Positions 1-8,892 of a stretch of DNA of 64,000 nucleotides are shown here, piece after piece; positions within the stretch are counted from its first letter, which is position 1; every line of letters begins with the position of its first letter. Under the pieces are notes generated by a model. It did not search any database. It had not been told where the DNA came from and worked only from the letters and a program-made list of their open reading frames with translations. Origin of the DNA: Arthrobacter sp. SLBN-112 (lineage in GTDB: Bacteria > Actinomycetota > Actinomycetes > Actinomycetales > Micrococcaceae); contig NZ_VFMU01000001.1 of NCBI RefSeq assembly GCF_006715225.1, positions 2,914,001 through 2,978,000 on the forward strand. Direction: 5' to 3'. Position numbers and translations under genes: made by a program.

Positions 1-1
1 C

Positions 2-730
2 ACCAAGTTCGGCATGGACATGAAGGGCGCCAGCGGGCCCGACTTCGGTGCCCGCGGGTCGCGGCGGTACATCATCCAGGCGGTGGAGGCTTCGCTGCGG
101 CGCCTGGGCACGGACTGGATTGACCTCTACCAGTTCCACACGCCGGATCCGCTGACCCCCATCGATGAAACCCTCGCGGCGCTGGACATCTTGGTCCGCA
201 CCGGCAAGGTCCGCTACATCGGCCACTCCAACCGGTCCGGCTGGCAGATCGCCCAGGCGGAGTACGTGGCACGCGAACTGGGTACCGCCCGCTTCATCTC
301 CACCCAGAACCACTACAACCTCCTGGACCGGCGTGCCGAGCTTGAAGTGACCCCGGCCGCGGAGGAGTTCGGGCTCGGCGTCCTGCCGTACTTCCCGCTG
401 GCCAACGGCCTCCTGACCGGCAAGTACGCACCGGGCCATGCGCCGGAAGGGTCCAGGCTCAGCCACACCCGCACCAATATGGTGGACGACGCCGACTGGG
501 ACCAGCTGGGCCGGTTCAGCGCCTTCGCGAAGGAACGCGGGTTGACGGAGATCGAGGTGGCCTTCTCCTGGCTTGCCGCCCAGCCCTCGGTGGCCAGCGT
601 CATCGCCGGGGCCACCAGGCCGGAGCAGGTCAGGCAGAACGCGGAAGCGGCGGACTGGATCCCCACACCCGAAGACCTGGCCGCCCTGGACGGGATCTTC
701 CCGGCGGTGCCCAAGGTCGCGCTCTTCTAG
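2..730 (+). CDS. Aldo/keto reductase, 5' truncated by window edge
   Basis: NADPH-dependent aldo/keto reductase of the YajO/Tas-like type. The reading frame is open from the first bases of the window, so the N-terminus with the catalytic Asp/Tyr lies outside it. Visible are the DLYQFHTPDP stretch, the TGKVRYIGHSN segment and, near the C-terminus, VASVIAGATRPEQV, which in this family contacts the cofactor phosphate. The stop is 6 nt before the GTG of the nucleoside hydrolase, so the two are probably co-transcribed. The substrate cannot be deduced. Confidence 0.9.
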   Translation, partial: TKFGMDMKGASGPDFGARGSRRYIIQAVEASLRRLGTDWIDLYQFHTPDPLTPIDETLAALDILVRTGKVRYIGHSNRSGWQIAQAEYVARELGTARFISTQNHYNLLDRRAELEVTPAAEEFGLGVLPYFPLANGLLTGKYAPGHAPEGSRLSHTRTNMVDDADWDQLGRFSAFAKERGLTEIEVAFSWLAAQPSVASVIAGATRPEQVRQNAEAADWIPTPEDLAALDGIFPAVPKVALF

Positions 731-736
731 GCAGCC

Positions 737-1762
737 GTGCCCGCCTACCTCCTGGACGTTGATACCGGGATCGACGACGCCCTGGCCCTTGCCTACCTGG
801 CGGCCCTCCCGGACACGGAGTTCGTGGCAGTCACTGCCACTCCCGGCAACGTGGACGCGGACCAGGTGGCCCGCAACACCCTTGCGTTGCTGGAACTGTG
901 CGGACGGCCCGGGGTCCAGGTGGCCGTGGGTGCCCGCAAGCCCCTGTCGATCCCGCTGCAGACCACCCCTGAGACCCACGGACCACAGGGGATCGGCTAC
1001 GCCGTCCTGCCGGAGCCCGCCGGCCGGATCAGCGAACGCGATGCCGTGGACCTGTGGATCGAACATGCAAGGGCCAGGCCGGGGGAGCTTACCGCGCTCA
1101 TCACCGCCCCGCTGACCAACTTCGCCCTGGCGCTGCGCAGGGAACCGCAACTTCCCGACCTCCTGGCCAAAGTGGTGATCATGGGCGGTGCCTTCTACCA
1201 CCAGGGCAACACCACGCCCACCGCCGAGTGGAACACGCACGTGGACCCGCACGCCGCCAAGGAGGTCTACGCCGCCTACCGGGGAAGGCCGCTGGAGAAA
1301 CTGCCGATCGTCTGTTCCCTGGACACCACCGAGCGAATGGAGCTCCGCCCGGCCCACGTCGCGGCGCTGGCCCGGGCTGCAGGTGCCACCGTTCCCGAGC
1401 TGGTGCTCCCGGAAGACCCCGAGGGCAAGCGGAGCAGCTCCGACAACACCCTTATCAGGCACCTTTCGGATGCCCTGCGTTTCTACTTCGAATTCCACCG
1501 GCTCTACGATCAGGGCTACCTCGCCCACGTCCACGACTTTTTCGCCGCAGGAGTGGCGGCAGGCACGCTCGACTACACGGCCCGCCGTGCCACCGTAGAC
1601 GTCGAAACGGATTCGCTGCTCCTGGCGGGCACCACGGTGGCCGACTTCCGCGGGCTTTGGGATACGTCCCCCAACGCCCGGATTGTGTCCAGCAATGACC
1701 CGGAGCAGGCGTTCCGCGAGCTGGTGTCCGCCGTGGGAAACCTGGCACGCCGGGTGGGCTGA
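737..1762 (+). CDS. Nucleoside hydrolase (IunH/RihA-type)
   Basis: Inosine/uridine-preferring nucleoside hydrolase, 341 aa, cleaving the N-glycosidic bond of ribonucleosides. The N-terminal calcium/ribose motif DVDTGIDDA is at residues 7-15, and VIMGGAFYHQGN with the later WNTHVDPHAAKEV segment matches the active-site loops. It starts at GTG 737, 6 nt after the aldo/keto reductase stop. An ECF importer lies 187 bp downstream on the same strand, which suggests nucleoside or nucleobase salvage; the base preference is unknown. The family is clear. Confidence 0.92.
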   Translation: MPAYLLDVDTGIDDALALAYLAALPDTEFVAVTATPGNVDADQVARNTLALLELCGRPGVQVAVGARKPLSIPLQTTPETHGPQGIGYAVLPEPAGRISERDAVDLWIEHARARPGELTALITAPLTNFALALRREPQLPDLLAKVVIMGGAFYHQGNTTPTAEWNTHVDPHAAKEVYAAYRGRPLEKLPIVCSLDTTERMELRPAHVAALARAAGATVPELVLPEDPEGKRSSSDNTLIRHLSDALRFYFEFHRLYDQGYLAHVHDFFAAGVAAGTLDYTARRATVDVETDSLLLAGTTVADFRGLWDTSPNARIVSSNDPEQAFRELVSAVGNLARRVG

Positions 1763-1902
1763 ACCGGCAGGAGCGCGGCGTCGTGGGACCCGTGCATTTT
1801 CGCACCGGACGCTGCCTGGGATGCCCGGTAGAATGGGGCACGGACCGGCCCGGCGCAGTTGCCGCCGGCTGCTGCCGAGGTGACATAGGCAGCCACACTG
1901 AG

Positions 1903-1921
1903 GGCCCGGCACTGCCGGGCC
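1903..1921 (+). promoter_or_regulatory. GC-rich hairpin in leader of ECF transporter
   Basis: Two 9-nt arms, GGCCCGGCA and TGCCGGGCC, are separated by one base, 29 nt before the ATG of the ECF S-component gene. This may be a small RNA hairpin or an operator. No known riboswitch could be fitted to the 187-bp gap, which has no TPP-type core. Confidence 0.4.
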
Positions 1922-1949
1922 ACTGCCTGCACCCAAAGGAACATTCCCC

Positions 1950-2840
1950 ATGTCATCGCCCTCTTTGACGCTCCCGTCCCAGGAACGCCCCGCGGCCCGC
2001 CGCCGGCTCCTGGAGATCCTCGGCGCCCTGGCCATCGCGGCCACCTATGTCTACCTGGTGCTCAACCAGCCCGCAGACATCACCGGAGGTCCGGGCAGCG
2101 CATCGGCCCTGATCGCCCTTACCGGTTTCCTGGCCGGCGCGGTCCTGCTGATCGTCGCCGTCCTGCCCACGCTGCCGGCGTCCACCCTGGTGCTGATCCC
2201 GGTGGCGCTGGTCCTGAATATCGTGCTCGGCCAGTTCGTTGGCAGCACCCTGGTTCCCTTCTACCTCGACGCCATCGGCACGGTGCTGATTGCCGTCCTG
2301 GCCGGCCCGGCCGCGGGCGCCGCCACGGGCGCGCTCAGCAGCATCGTCTGGTCCTTCTTCAACCCCACGGTGCTTCCGTTCGCCGCAGGCGCCGCGCTGA
2401 TCGGGTGCCTGGCCGGGCTGGCAGCGCGCTATGGCCTCTTCCGCCGCTTCTATTTGGCTCCCGTGGCCGGCTTCGTGACCGGGATCATCGCCGGCGTGGT
2501 CTCCGCCCCGGTGGCCGCCTTCGTCTTCGGCGGAACCTCGGGCGTGGCCACAGGGGCGATCGTGAGCGCGTTCCGGGCCATGGGTGACACCCTCCTGGCC
2601 GCCATCACCAAGCAGGCGCTGATCTCCGACCCCATGGACAAGGCGATCGTGTTCACCATCGTGGCCATCCTGGTCTATGCGCTGCCCCGGCGGGCCCGCC
2701 AGCAGTTCCCGTTCATCCGGCGCCACCGGGTCCTGGCCGGCAGCGCTCCTGCGGCTGACGCCCGCGCGCAGGGACCCGCCCAGGATTCGGCCCAGGGATC
2801 GGCACAGGGCACCGCCCCGGATTCCGCACGGAAGGGCTGA
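1950..2840 (+). CDS. ECF transporter S component
   Basis: Integral membrane substrate-binding (S) subunit of an energy-coupling factor importer, 296 aa. About six hydrophobic segments lie between residues 20 and 245, and the LPFYLDAIGT-like stretch (VPFYLDAIGTVLIAVLAG) is typical of S proteins. The C-terminal about 45 residues are charged, then Ala/Gln/Gly-rich and low in complexity. It is followed by T and A-A' genes, giving a self-contained (group I) ECF cassette. The substrate is not readable; the upstream nucleoside hydrolase makes a nucleoside-like ligand a reasonable guess only. Confidence 0.82.
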   Translation: MSSPSLTLPSQERPAARRRLLEILGALAIAATYVYLVLNQPADITGGPGSASALIALTGFLAGAVLLIVAVLPTLPASTLVLIPVALVLNIVLGQFVGSTLVPFYLDAIGTVLIAVLAGPAAGAATGALSSIVWSFFNPTVLPFAAGAALIGCLAGLAARYGLFRRFYLAPVAGFVTGIIAGVVSAPVAAFVFGGTSGVATGAIVSAFRAMGDTLLAAITKQALISDPMDKAIVFTIVAILVYALPRRARQQFPFIRRHRVLAGSAPAADARAQGPAQDSAQGSAQGTAPDSARKG

Positions 2841-2850
2841 CCATACCCCT

Positions 2851-3639
2851 GTGACGGCATCTTCGGCAGGCAGGACGGCAGCGCCGGCCAGGCGGGAACG
2901 GCTTAACCCGTTGACGTCGCTGGCCGCTGCGGTGGCCACAGCGGCCATTACGACGGCGGCCGGCAGCTGGCCGCTGTCCCTCGCCGTGGTTGCCGCGTGC
3001 CTTGGACTGTCCCTGGCGGGCGGCACGGCCCGCCGGGTGCTGCCGGCGGCTGCTGCAGTCCTGGTTCCCCTTGGCCTGTCACTGCTGTGGCTGCATGGGC
3101 TGTTCTTCCCCGAAGGACGGACTGTCCTGGCGGCATGGGGACCCGCCCGGATCACGACAGAAGGCCTGGACTTCGCCGGGCAGCGGATCCTGCAGCTGGC
3201 CGCCGTGGTCCTGGCCCTGCTGTTATTCTCCTTCAGCGTCCGCGTCCCCGACCTCGTCGCGGCCTTGTCCGCCCGCGGGGTGCAGGGCCGGTTCGCCTTC
3301 GTCCTGGCCTCCACCCTGACCCTGCTCCCTGCCATTACGGCCCGGGCGCGGCGGATCCGACAGGCCCAGGAATCACGTGGCCTGGTGGTCTCCGGCAGCC
3401 TGGTGTCCAGGGCGCGCGCCTTCCGGCTGCAGGCCGTTCCGCTGGTCCTCTCCCTGATTGAGGACGCCGGCACCCGCGCTGCCGCCCTGGAGGCCAGGGG
3501 ACTCAGCAATACCGGGCCGCGGACCAGCTACCGTGAGGTGGCTGATTCGGGCCTGCAGCGCGCAGCCCGGACGCTCCTGGTGCTGGCGGCCCTGGCGGCA
3601 GTGGTTCTCCGGGTGGTCCAGGCGGGCGCAGGTGGCTGA
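2851..3639 (+). CDS. ECF transporter transmembrane T component
   Basis: EcfT-type membrane subunit, 262 aa, linking the S protein to the ATPases. GTG 2851 was chosen because it is 10 nt after the S-component stop and gives a normal-length protein. Several membrane helices occur in residues 15-160. The cytoplasmic coupling motifs AQESRGL and, about 40 residues later, LEARGL match the paired Ala-Arg-Gly motifs that dock into ATPase grooves in this family. It overlaps or abuts the ATPase gene. Confidence 0.85.
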   Translation: MTASSAGRTAAPARRERLNPLTSLAAAVATAAITTAAGSWPLSLAVVAACLGLSLAGGTARRVLPAAAAVLVPLGLSLLWLHGLFFPEGRTVLAAWGPARITTEGLDFAGQRILQLAAVVLALLLFSFSVRVPDLVAALSARGVQGRFAFVLASTLTLLPAITARARRIRQAQESRGLVVSGSLVSRARAFRLQAVPLVLSLIEDAGTRAAALEARGLSNTGPRTSYREVADSGLQRAARTLLVLAALAAVVLRVVQAGAGG

Positions 3640-3643
3640 GCCC

Positions 3644-5269
3644 ATGGTGACCAGCGGCCCAAGCAATGCCAGTAATGCCAGTAAAGACAGCAATGCCGGC
3701 GTGCCAGGCAAGCCGGTACTGGCAGCGGGGATCCGGCATTTCACTTTCCACGACGGCCAGGCCCCGGCCCTGCACCATGTGGCTGTGTCCTTTGCGCCGG
3801 GCTCCTTCACGGCCATTCTTGGTGCGTCCGGCAGCGGCAAGTCCACCCTGGGCCGGCTGCTGGCCGGTTGGCTGCCTCCGGGCGGCCACGGGACACTGGC
3901 AGGGTTCCTTGAGTTGTCCGGCACCCGGCTGGAGTTCGACGGTGGCCCGGGGGACCCCCGGATCGATCCCGCCCAGTGGGGCCGGCACGTGGGCTTTGTG
4001 CCGCAGGACCCCGGCGCCGTCCTGTCCACCGTCCGGGCCACAGTGGCCGAGGAGCTTGCGTTCGGACTGGAAAATGCCGGCACTGAGCGCGCTGGCATGC
4101 AGGTGGCTGTGGAGCGCACAGCCGGGCTGCTGGGACTTCGGAACCAACTGGACCAGGACCCCGTCCGGCTCTCCGGTGGCCAGCTGCGTCGCCTGGCCAT
4201 CGCCTGCGCCATCATCGCCGGACCGCCCGTGCTGGTCATGGACGAGCCCTTCGCCTCCCTGGACACGGCAGGCGCGGACGATCTTGCCGCCCTGGTCCGG
4301 GCCCTGCTGAAGCGGGGCACCGCCGTCGTGATCCTCAGCCAGATGGTGGACCCGCTGTTGCCGGCCGCCGACACCTGGGTGGTGCTGTCGGGTGGCACGG
4401 TTACCGCCTGCGGGCCTCCGGCCTCCATAGGGACAGGACATGCGGAAGGCGGCAACGGCGCAGGCATGTTGCCCCGCGCGATCCGGCGTCCAGCCGAAGG
4501 GGAGGCTGCGGCGCCGCCAAAGCCGACTGCATCACCCCAGGCCGGATCCGCAGCCTTGCAGCTCCGCGGCGTGTCCTTTGCGTACCCGGGGCCACAAAGC
4601 AAAAACGAAAGTCGCGGCAAACGATGGGGCAGGGCGGCACGGACCGGGGAGCCGACCCCCGGTATCCCGGTGCTGCAGGACGTCCACCTGGCGGTGCGGC
4701 CCGGGGAAATCGTGGCGGTTACCGGGCCCAACGGCGCCGGTAAATCAACGCTCCTGCGGCACTTCAATGGCCTGCTGCGGCCCACCGCGGGAACTGTCCT
4801 GGTCGGCGGCAATGACATTTCCGGCGCGCCCGTTGGACGGACCGCGGCGGCCGTGGGCCTCTTGTTCCAGCAGCCGCGCGACCAGCTGTTCGAACGCACC
4901 GTACTGCGGGAGGTCAGCTTCGGGCTGGACCGCCTGGTGGGTCCGGACATGGCGCCAGGACGGGCCGTTGCAGCCCTTCAGGCAGTCGGCCTGGCGAAGG
5001 CCGCCGACGAGCACCCCGCCGAGCTGCCGGCCTCAGCCCAGCGCCTCCTGGCGCTGGCCACCGTCCTTGCGCGCAGGCCCGCCGTCCTTGCTCTGGACGA
5101 GCCCACCGTGGCACTGGACGGCGACGGACTGGCCCTGCTGGACGCCGCCGTCGGCTCGGCCGCAGCGGAGGGCGCCGCCGTCGTGCTGGTCACCCATGAC
5201 CTGGGCTACGCACGGACGGTGGCGCACCGAATCCTGACGCTCGACGGCGGCGGGTTGGCGCCGGCCTGA
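3644..5269 (+). CDS. ECF transporter ATP-binding protein with two fused NBDs
   Basis: Energizing subunit, 541 aa, with two ABC nucleotide-binding domains in one chain. NBD1 has Walker A GASGSGKST, signature LSGGQLRR and Walker B LVMDEPFASLD. NBD2 has Walker A GPNGAGKST and Walker B VLALDEPTVALD, but its signature is degenerate (ELPASAQ instead of LSGGQ). ATG 3644 is 4 nt after the T-gene stop; GTG 3632, overlapping it by 8 nt, is an alternative. The linker between the domains is Ala/Pro-rich. With S and T this completes the importer. Confidence 0.88.
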   Translation: MVTSGPSNASNASKDSNAGVPGKPVLAAGIRHFTFHDGQAPALHHVAVSFAPGSFTAILGASGSGKSTLGRLLAGWLPPGGHGTLAGFLELSGTRLEFDGGPGDPRIDPAQWGRHVGFVPQDPGAVLSTVRATVAEELAFGLENAGTERAGMQVAVERTAGLLGLRNQLDQDPVRLSGGQLRRLAIACAIIAGPPVLVMDEPFASLDTAGADDLAALVRALLKRGTAVVILSQMVDPLLPAADTWVVLSGGTVTACGPPASIGTGHAEGGNGAGMLPRAIRRPAEGEAAAPPKPTASPQAGSAALQLRGVSFAYPGPQSKNESRGKRWGRAARTGEPTPGIPVLQDVHLAVRPGEIVAVTGPNGAGKSTLLRHFNGLLRPTAGTVLVGGNDISGAPVGRTAAAVGLLFQQPRDQLFERTVLREVSFGLDRLVGPDMAPGRAVAALQAVGLAKAADEHPAELPASAQRLLALATVLARRPAVLALDEPTVALDGDGLALLDAAVGSAAAEGAAVVLVTHDLGYARTVAHRILTLDGGGLAPA

Positions 5270-5296
5270 CCGCCAGGCCGGCGGCCTGCCCGCAGT

Positions 5297-5324
5297 GCGC
5301 CGCCCGCCAGTGGGCGGGCGGCGC
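5297..5324. terminator. Bidirectional terminator hairpin
   Basis: A perfect 12-bp GC stem (GCGCCGCCCGCC / GGCGGGCGGCGC) with a 4-nt loop lies in the 65-bp gap between the convergent ECF ATPase and beta-oxidation genes. There is no clear U-tract on either side, so it is called from position and stem strength. Confidence 0.6.
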
Positions 5325-5334
5325 GCCGATCCGC

Positions 5335-7497
5335 CTAGCCTGCGGCGGGGGACGCGACGCCCGCCGCGAGGAAGCGCTTGCCGTTCACCCGCTCGGAGGC
5401 TCCCACCCGGTCCAGGTAGGGGGTGATGCCACCCAGGAACATCGGCCAGCCGGCGCCCAGGATCATGCAGAGGTCCACATCCTCCGGCCCGGCGACGACG
5501 CCCTCGTCCAGCATCAGGCAGATTTCCTCAGCCAGGGCATCCTGGACGCGACGCAGCACCTGCTCGCCGCTGGAAGGGCTGGAGCCAACGGACAGCATTT
5601 CCAGCGTGGAAGCGGGGATGGCCCGGGAACCATCCGGGGAAGTTTCCCACAGCGCCTTGACGTTGTTGTCGATGAGCTTCTTGAGGTTGGTGGAGACCGG
5701 GAAACGCTCGCCGAACGCGGCGTGCAGCGATTCCTGGACGTGCTGCGCCACGGGCAGGCCCACCATGGCCAGCAGCGTGAACGGCGTCATCGGCAGCCCC
5801 ATGGGCCGGAGCGCATTGTCCGCCACCTCTGCCGGCGTGCCCTCATCAAAGGCGGCTGTGACTTCCCCCATGAGCCTGAGCAGGATGCGGTTGACCACGA
5901 ACGCGGCGGCATCCTTGACCAGTACCCCGGTCTTCTTCAGGGACCTGGCCAGTTCGAAGGCGGTGGCCAGCACGGCGTCGTCGGTCCGCGGGGCCCGGAC
6001 GATCTCCAGCAGCGGCATCACGGCCACGGGGTTGAAGAAGTGGAACCCCACCAGGCGTTCGGGGTGCTGCAGGTCCGCGGCCATTTCCGTCACGGAGAGC
6101 GAGGACGTGTTCGTGGCCAGGATGCACTCCGGTGCCACAATGCCTTCCAGTTCGGCAAAGACCTGCTTCTTGATGTGCAGTTCCTCAAAGACCGCCTCGA
6201 TCACGAAGTCGGCGTCGGCGAAGACATCCTTTGACGCCGAACCCGTCACCAGGGCCTTGGTGCGGTTGGCCGCGTCCTGGCTGACGCGCTGTTTCGCCAG
6301 CAGCTTGTCCACCTCGGCGTGGACGTAGGCCACGCCCTTGTCCAGGCGCGCCTGGTCGATGTCGGTCAGGACCACGGGCACCTTCAGCTGGCGGGCGAAG
6401 AGCAGGGCCAGCTGGCCGGCCATCAGCCCGGCGCCCACCACGCCGACCTTGGTGACGGGACGGGCCAGCTTGCGGTCAGGGGCGCCGGCCGGGCGCTTGG
6501 CACGCTTCTGCACCAAGTCCAGGAAGGCATAGACGGTGGAGCGGAACTCGTCCGTCTGCATCAGGTCAGCCAGCGTTTCGCATTCCAGTGCGGCGGATTC
6601 CGCTGCCGTCATGGTGCGGTTCGCTTCGAGGATATCCAGGACCTTGGCGGGTGCGGGGGATGCGTTGGAGGTCTTGGCCTCAACGAACGCCCGGCCGGCT
6701 TCCACCGCGGCGGCCCAGCGGGTTGCCGCCTCAGGAGAGGAAGGGGCGACGGCGTTGGCCCGCTCAGGGACGATCCCACCGGAGATGACACCGGCGGCCC
6801 AGGCGAGCGACTGCTCCAGGAAGTCGGCAGGCTCGAAGAGAGTGTCGGCGATGCCCAGCTTGAACGCCTCCACACCGGACAGTGTCCGGTTGTTGCTCAG
6901 CGGGTTCTCGATCATGACCTTCACGGCATTCTCCGGGCCCACCAGGCGGGGGAGGATGTAGACGCCGCCCCAGCCGGGCACCAGGCCAAGGAACGCTTCC
7001 GGCAGTGCCAGGGCCCCGGCACCCGTGGATACGGTGCGGTACGTGGACTGCAGGGCGATTTCCAGCCCGCCGCCCAGGGCGGCGCCGTTGATGAAAGCGA
7101 AGCTGGGGACGCCAAGGTTGGCCAGCGTTGCGTAGACGTCGTGGCCCAGCTGTGCCATCCACAGCCCGTGCTCACGTTTTTCCAGTGACTTCACGGCGGA
7201 AAGATCGGCGCCGGCCACCAGGTAGTGCGGCTTGCCGGTCACGCCGACGCCCACGATCTCGCCCCGGGCGGCCCGCTCGCGCAGGCCCTCCAGGACCGTG
7301 CCGAGCTCCACCAGGGTGTTGGGGCCCAGGGTGGTGGGCTTGGTGTGGTCGAGGTCGTTGTCAAGGGTGACCAGGGCGAAGGTACCCGGGCCTGGCCGGC
7401 CCGCCGTGCCCGGCAGGGCGATGTCCTGCACATAGGCGTGGGTGACGGTTTCGTTGGGGAAAAGGTCCGCCAGTTTGCGGTAATCTGCGGCGCTCAT
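5335..7497 (-). CDS. fadB: Enoyl-CoA hydratase / 3-hydroxyacyl-CoA dehydrogenase
   Basis: Bifunctional beta-oxidation enzyme, 720 aa, alpha subunit of the trifunctional-type complex. The N-terminal crotonase domain carries FINGAALGGGLE and PEAFLGLVPGWGG, the two loops holding the catalytic glutamates. The NAD-binding domain begins near residue 352 with VGVVGAGLMAG and continues through ATNTSSLSV and GFHFFNPVAVMPLLEIV. ATG 7497 was chosen because it overlaps the thiolase stop by 4 nt (ATGA), implying translational coupling. It could equally be labelled fadJ. Confidence 0.93.
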   Translation of the reverse strand: MSAADYRKLADLFPNETVTHAYVQDIALPGTAGRPGPGTFALVTLDNDLDHTKPTTLGPNTLVELGTVLEGLRERAARGEIVGVGVTGKPHYLVAGADLSAVKSLEKREHGLWMAQLGHDVYATLANLGVPSFAFINGAALGGGLEIALQSTYRTVSTGAGALALPEAFLGLVPGWGGVYILPRLVGPENAVKVMIENPLSNNRTLSGVEAFKLGIADTLFEPADFLEQSLAWAAGVISGGIVPERANAVAPSSPEAATRWAAAVEAGRAFVEAKTSNASPAPAKVLDILEANRTMTAAESAALECETLADLMQTDEFRSTVYAFLDLVQKRAKRPAGAPDRKLARPVTKVGVVGAGLMAGQLALLFARQLKVPVVLTDIDQARLDKGVAYVHAEVDKLLAKQRVSQDAANRTKALVTGSASKDVFADADFVIEAVFEELHIKKQVFAELEGIVAPECILATNTSSLSVTEMAADLQHPERLVGFHFFNPVAVMPLLEIVRAPRTDDAVLATAFELARSLKKTGVLVKDAAAFVVNRILLRLMGEVTAAFDEGTPAEVADNALRPMGLPMTPFTLLAMVGLPVAQHVQESLHAAFGERFPVSTNLKKLIDNNVKALWETSPDGSRAIPASTLEMLSVGSSPSSGEQVLRRVQDALAEEICLMLDEGVVAGPEDVDLCMILGAGWPMFLGGITPYLDRVGASERVNGKRFLAAGVASPAAG

Positions 7498-8771
7498 GCC
7501 ATGGCTCCTTCGGAAACGGTAGCGGCGGTCTCCCCGGAAGGAGTTCCACTGTAGTCGGGGTGGTGCGGGTTCTCCCAGATCACGGTGCCGCCCATGCCAA
7601 GGCCCACGCACATGCTGGTGATCCCGTACCGCACCGAGGGGTCCTCTTCGAACTGGCGGGCCAGCTGGATCATCAGCCGGACGCCGGAGGAGGCAAGGGG
7701 GTGTCCCACGGCGATGGCGCCGCCGTACCGGTTGACCCGGGGGTCGTCGTCGGCGATGCCGTAGTGGTCAAGGAAGCTCAGGACCTGCACGGCGAACGCT
7801 TCGTTGATCTCGAACAGGCCGATGTCATCGATGGTGAGCCCGGCATTCTTCAACGCTTTTTCGGTGGCGGGGACGGGGCCGATGCCCATGACCTCCGGCT
7901 CCACCCCGGCGTACGCGTAGCTGACCAGCCGCATCTTCACGGGCAGCCGCAGCTCCGCGGCGGCCTCGGAGGATGCCAGGACCGCGGCGGTTGCGCCATC
8001 GTTCAGGCCGGCGGCGTTTCCGGCAGTGACCCGGCCGTGGGCCCGGAACGGCGTGCGCAGGCCGGCGAGGTCGGCCATGCTGGTCCCCGGGCGCGGCGGT
8101 TCGTCCTTGCTGTGGACCGTCCAGCCCTCGCCGGGCTTGCGGGCGGCAACGGGAACCAGGTCGGGCTGGATCTTCCCGTCCCGGTAGGCGGCGGCCAGCT
8201 TGTCCTGCGAGGCCACGGCGTAGGTGTCGGTGCGCTGTTTGGTGATGCCCGGGAAGCGGTCGTGCAGGTTCTCGGCCGTGTTTCCCATGTTCAAAGCTGC
8301 CGGATCCACCAAGCGTTCGGACATGAACCGCGGGTTGGGGTCGGCGCCGGCACCCATGGGGTGGTGGCCCATGTGCTCCACCCCGCCTGCAACCACCACG
8401 TCGTAGGCGCCAAAGCCGATGCCGCCTGCCGTCGCGGTGACGGCCGTCATGGCACCGGCGCACATGCGGTCGATGGCGAAACCGGGGACCGTCCGGGGGA
8501 GGCCGGCCAGCAGCGCCGCTGTGCGCCCGAGGGTGAGGCCCTGGTCGCCGGTCTGGGTGGTGGCGGCAATGGCCACCTCGTCGATCCGCCCGGCAGGCAG
8601 GGCCGGGTTGCGGCGAAGCAGGCCGCGGATGCATTTCACGATCAGGTCGTCGGCCCGGGTTCCGGCGTAGATTCCCTTCTCGCCGGCCCTGCCGAAGGGT
8701 GTGCGGATGCCGTCCACAAAGACGACGTCGCGGATAGTGCGCGGTGATGCGCCGGTTCCGTGCTGGCTCAC
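7494..8771 (-). CDS. fadA: Acetyl-CoA C-acyltransferase (thiolase)
   Basis: Thiolase, 425 aa, performing the last step of beta-oxidation as partner of the downstream hydratase/dehydrogenase. The nucleophilic Cys is in DRMCAGAM (near residue 97), followed by INEAFAVQ, GHPLASSG with the catalytic His, and the second Cys in CVGLGMGG. It is first in a two-gene operon with a 4-nt overlap to the next gene. A 16-bp palindrome 78-93 nt upstream of the start suggests repressor control. Confidence 0.94.
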   Translation of the reverse strand: MSQHGTGASPRTIRDVVFVDGIRTPFGRAGEKGIYAGTRADDLIVKCIRGLLRRNPALPAGRIDEVAIAATTQTGDQGLTLGRTAALLAGLPRTVPGFAIDRMCAGAMTAVTATAGGIGFGAYDVVVAGGVEHMGHHPMGAGADPNPRFMSERLVDPAALNMGNTAENLHDRFPGITKQRTDTYAVASQDKLAAAYRDGKIQPDLVPVAARKPGEGWTVHSKDEPPRPGTSMADLAGLRTPFRAHGRVTAGNAAGLNDGATAAVLASSEAAAELRLPVKMRLVSYAYAGVEPEVMGIGPVPATEKALKNAGLTIDDIGLFEINEAFAVQVLSFLDHYGIADDDPRVNRYGGAIAVGHPLASSGVRLMIQLARQFEEDPSVRYGITSMCVGLGMGGTVIWENPHHPDYSGTPSGETAATVSEGAMA

Positions 8772-8848
8772 GTGTAACTCCTCATCGAGACGTAACGCGC
8801 CGGGTGCATGCCGGAGGGCGGCAGCAGCCTGACGTCGGTCACACCGAT

Positions 8849-8864
8849 GTTACTCGTGAGTAAC
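8849..8864. promoter_or_regulatory. Palindromic operator upstream of fadAB
   Basis: GTTACTC-GT-GAGTAAC has perfect 7-nt arms and lies between the divergent thiolase and RNase D transcription units (the latter ends here). The size and symmetry fit a TetR-family repressor of fatty-acid degradation. No regulator gene is adjacent, so the regulator would act in trans. Confidence 0.6.
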
Positions 8865-8892
8865 TTAGCCTGCAAGGGCTAACTCGAACCGC

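Noticed and set aside
1763..1949. Riboswitch upstream of the ECF importer
   Set aside because: Checked by eye for TPP-like and cobalamin-like cores; only a simple GC hairpin was found.
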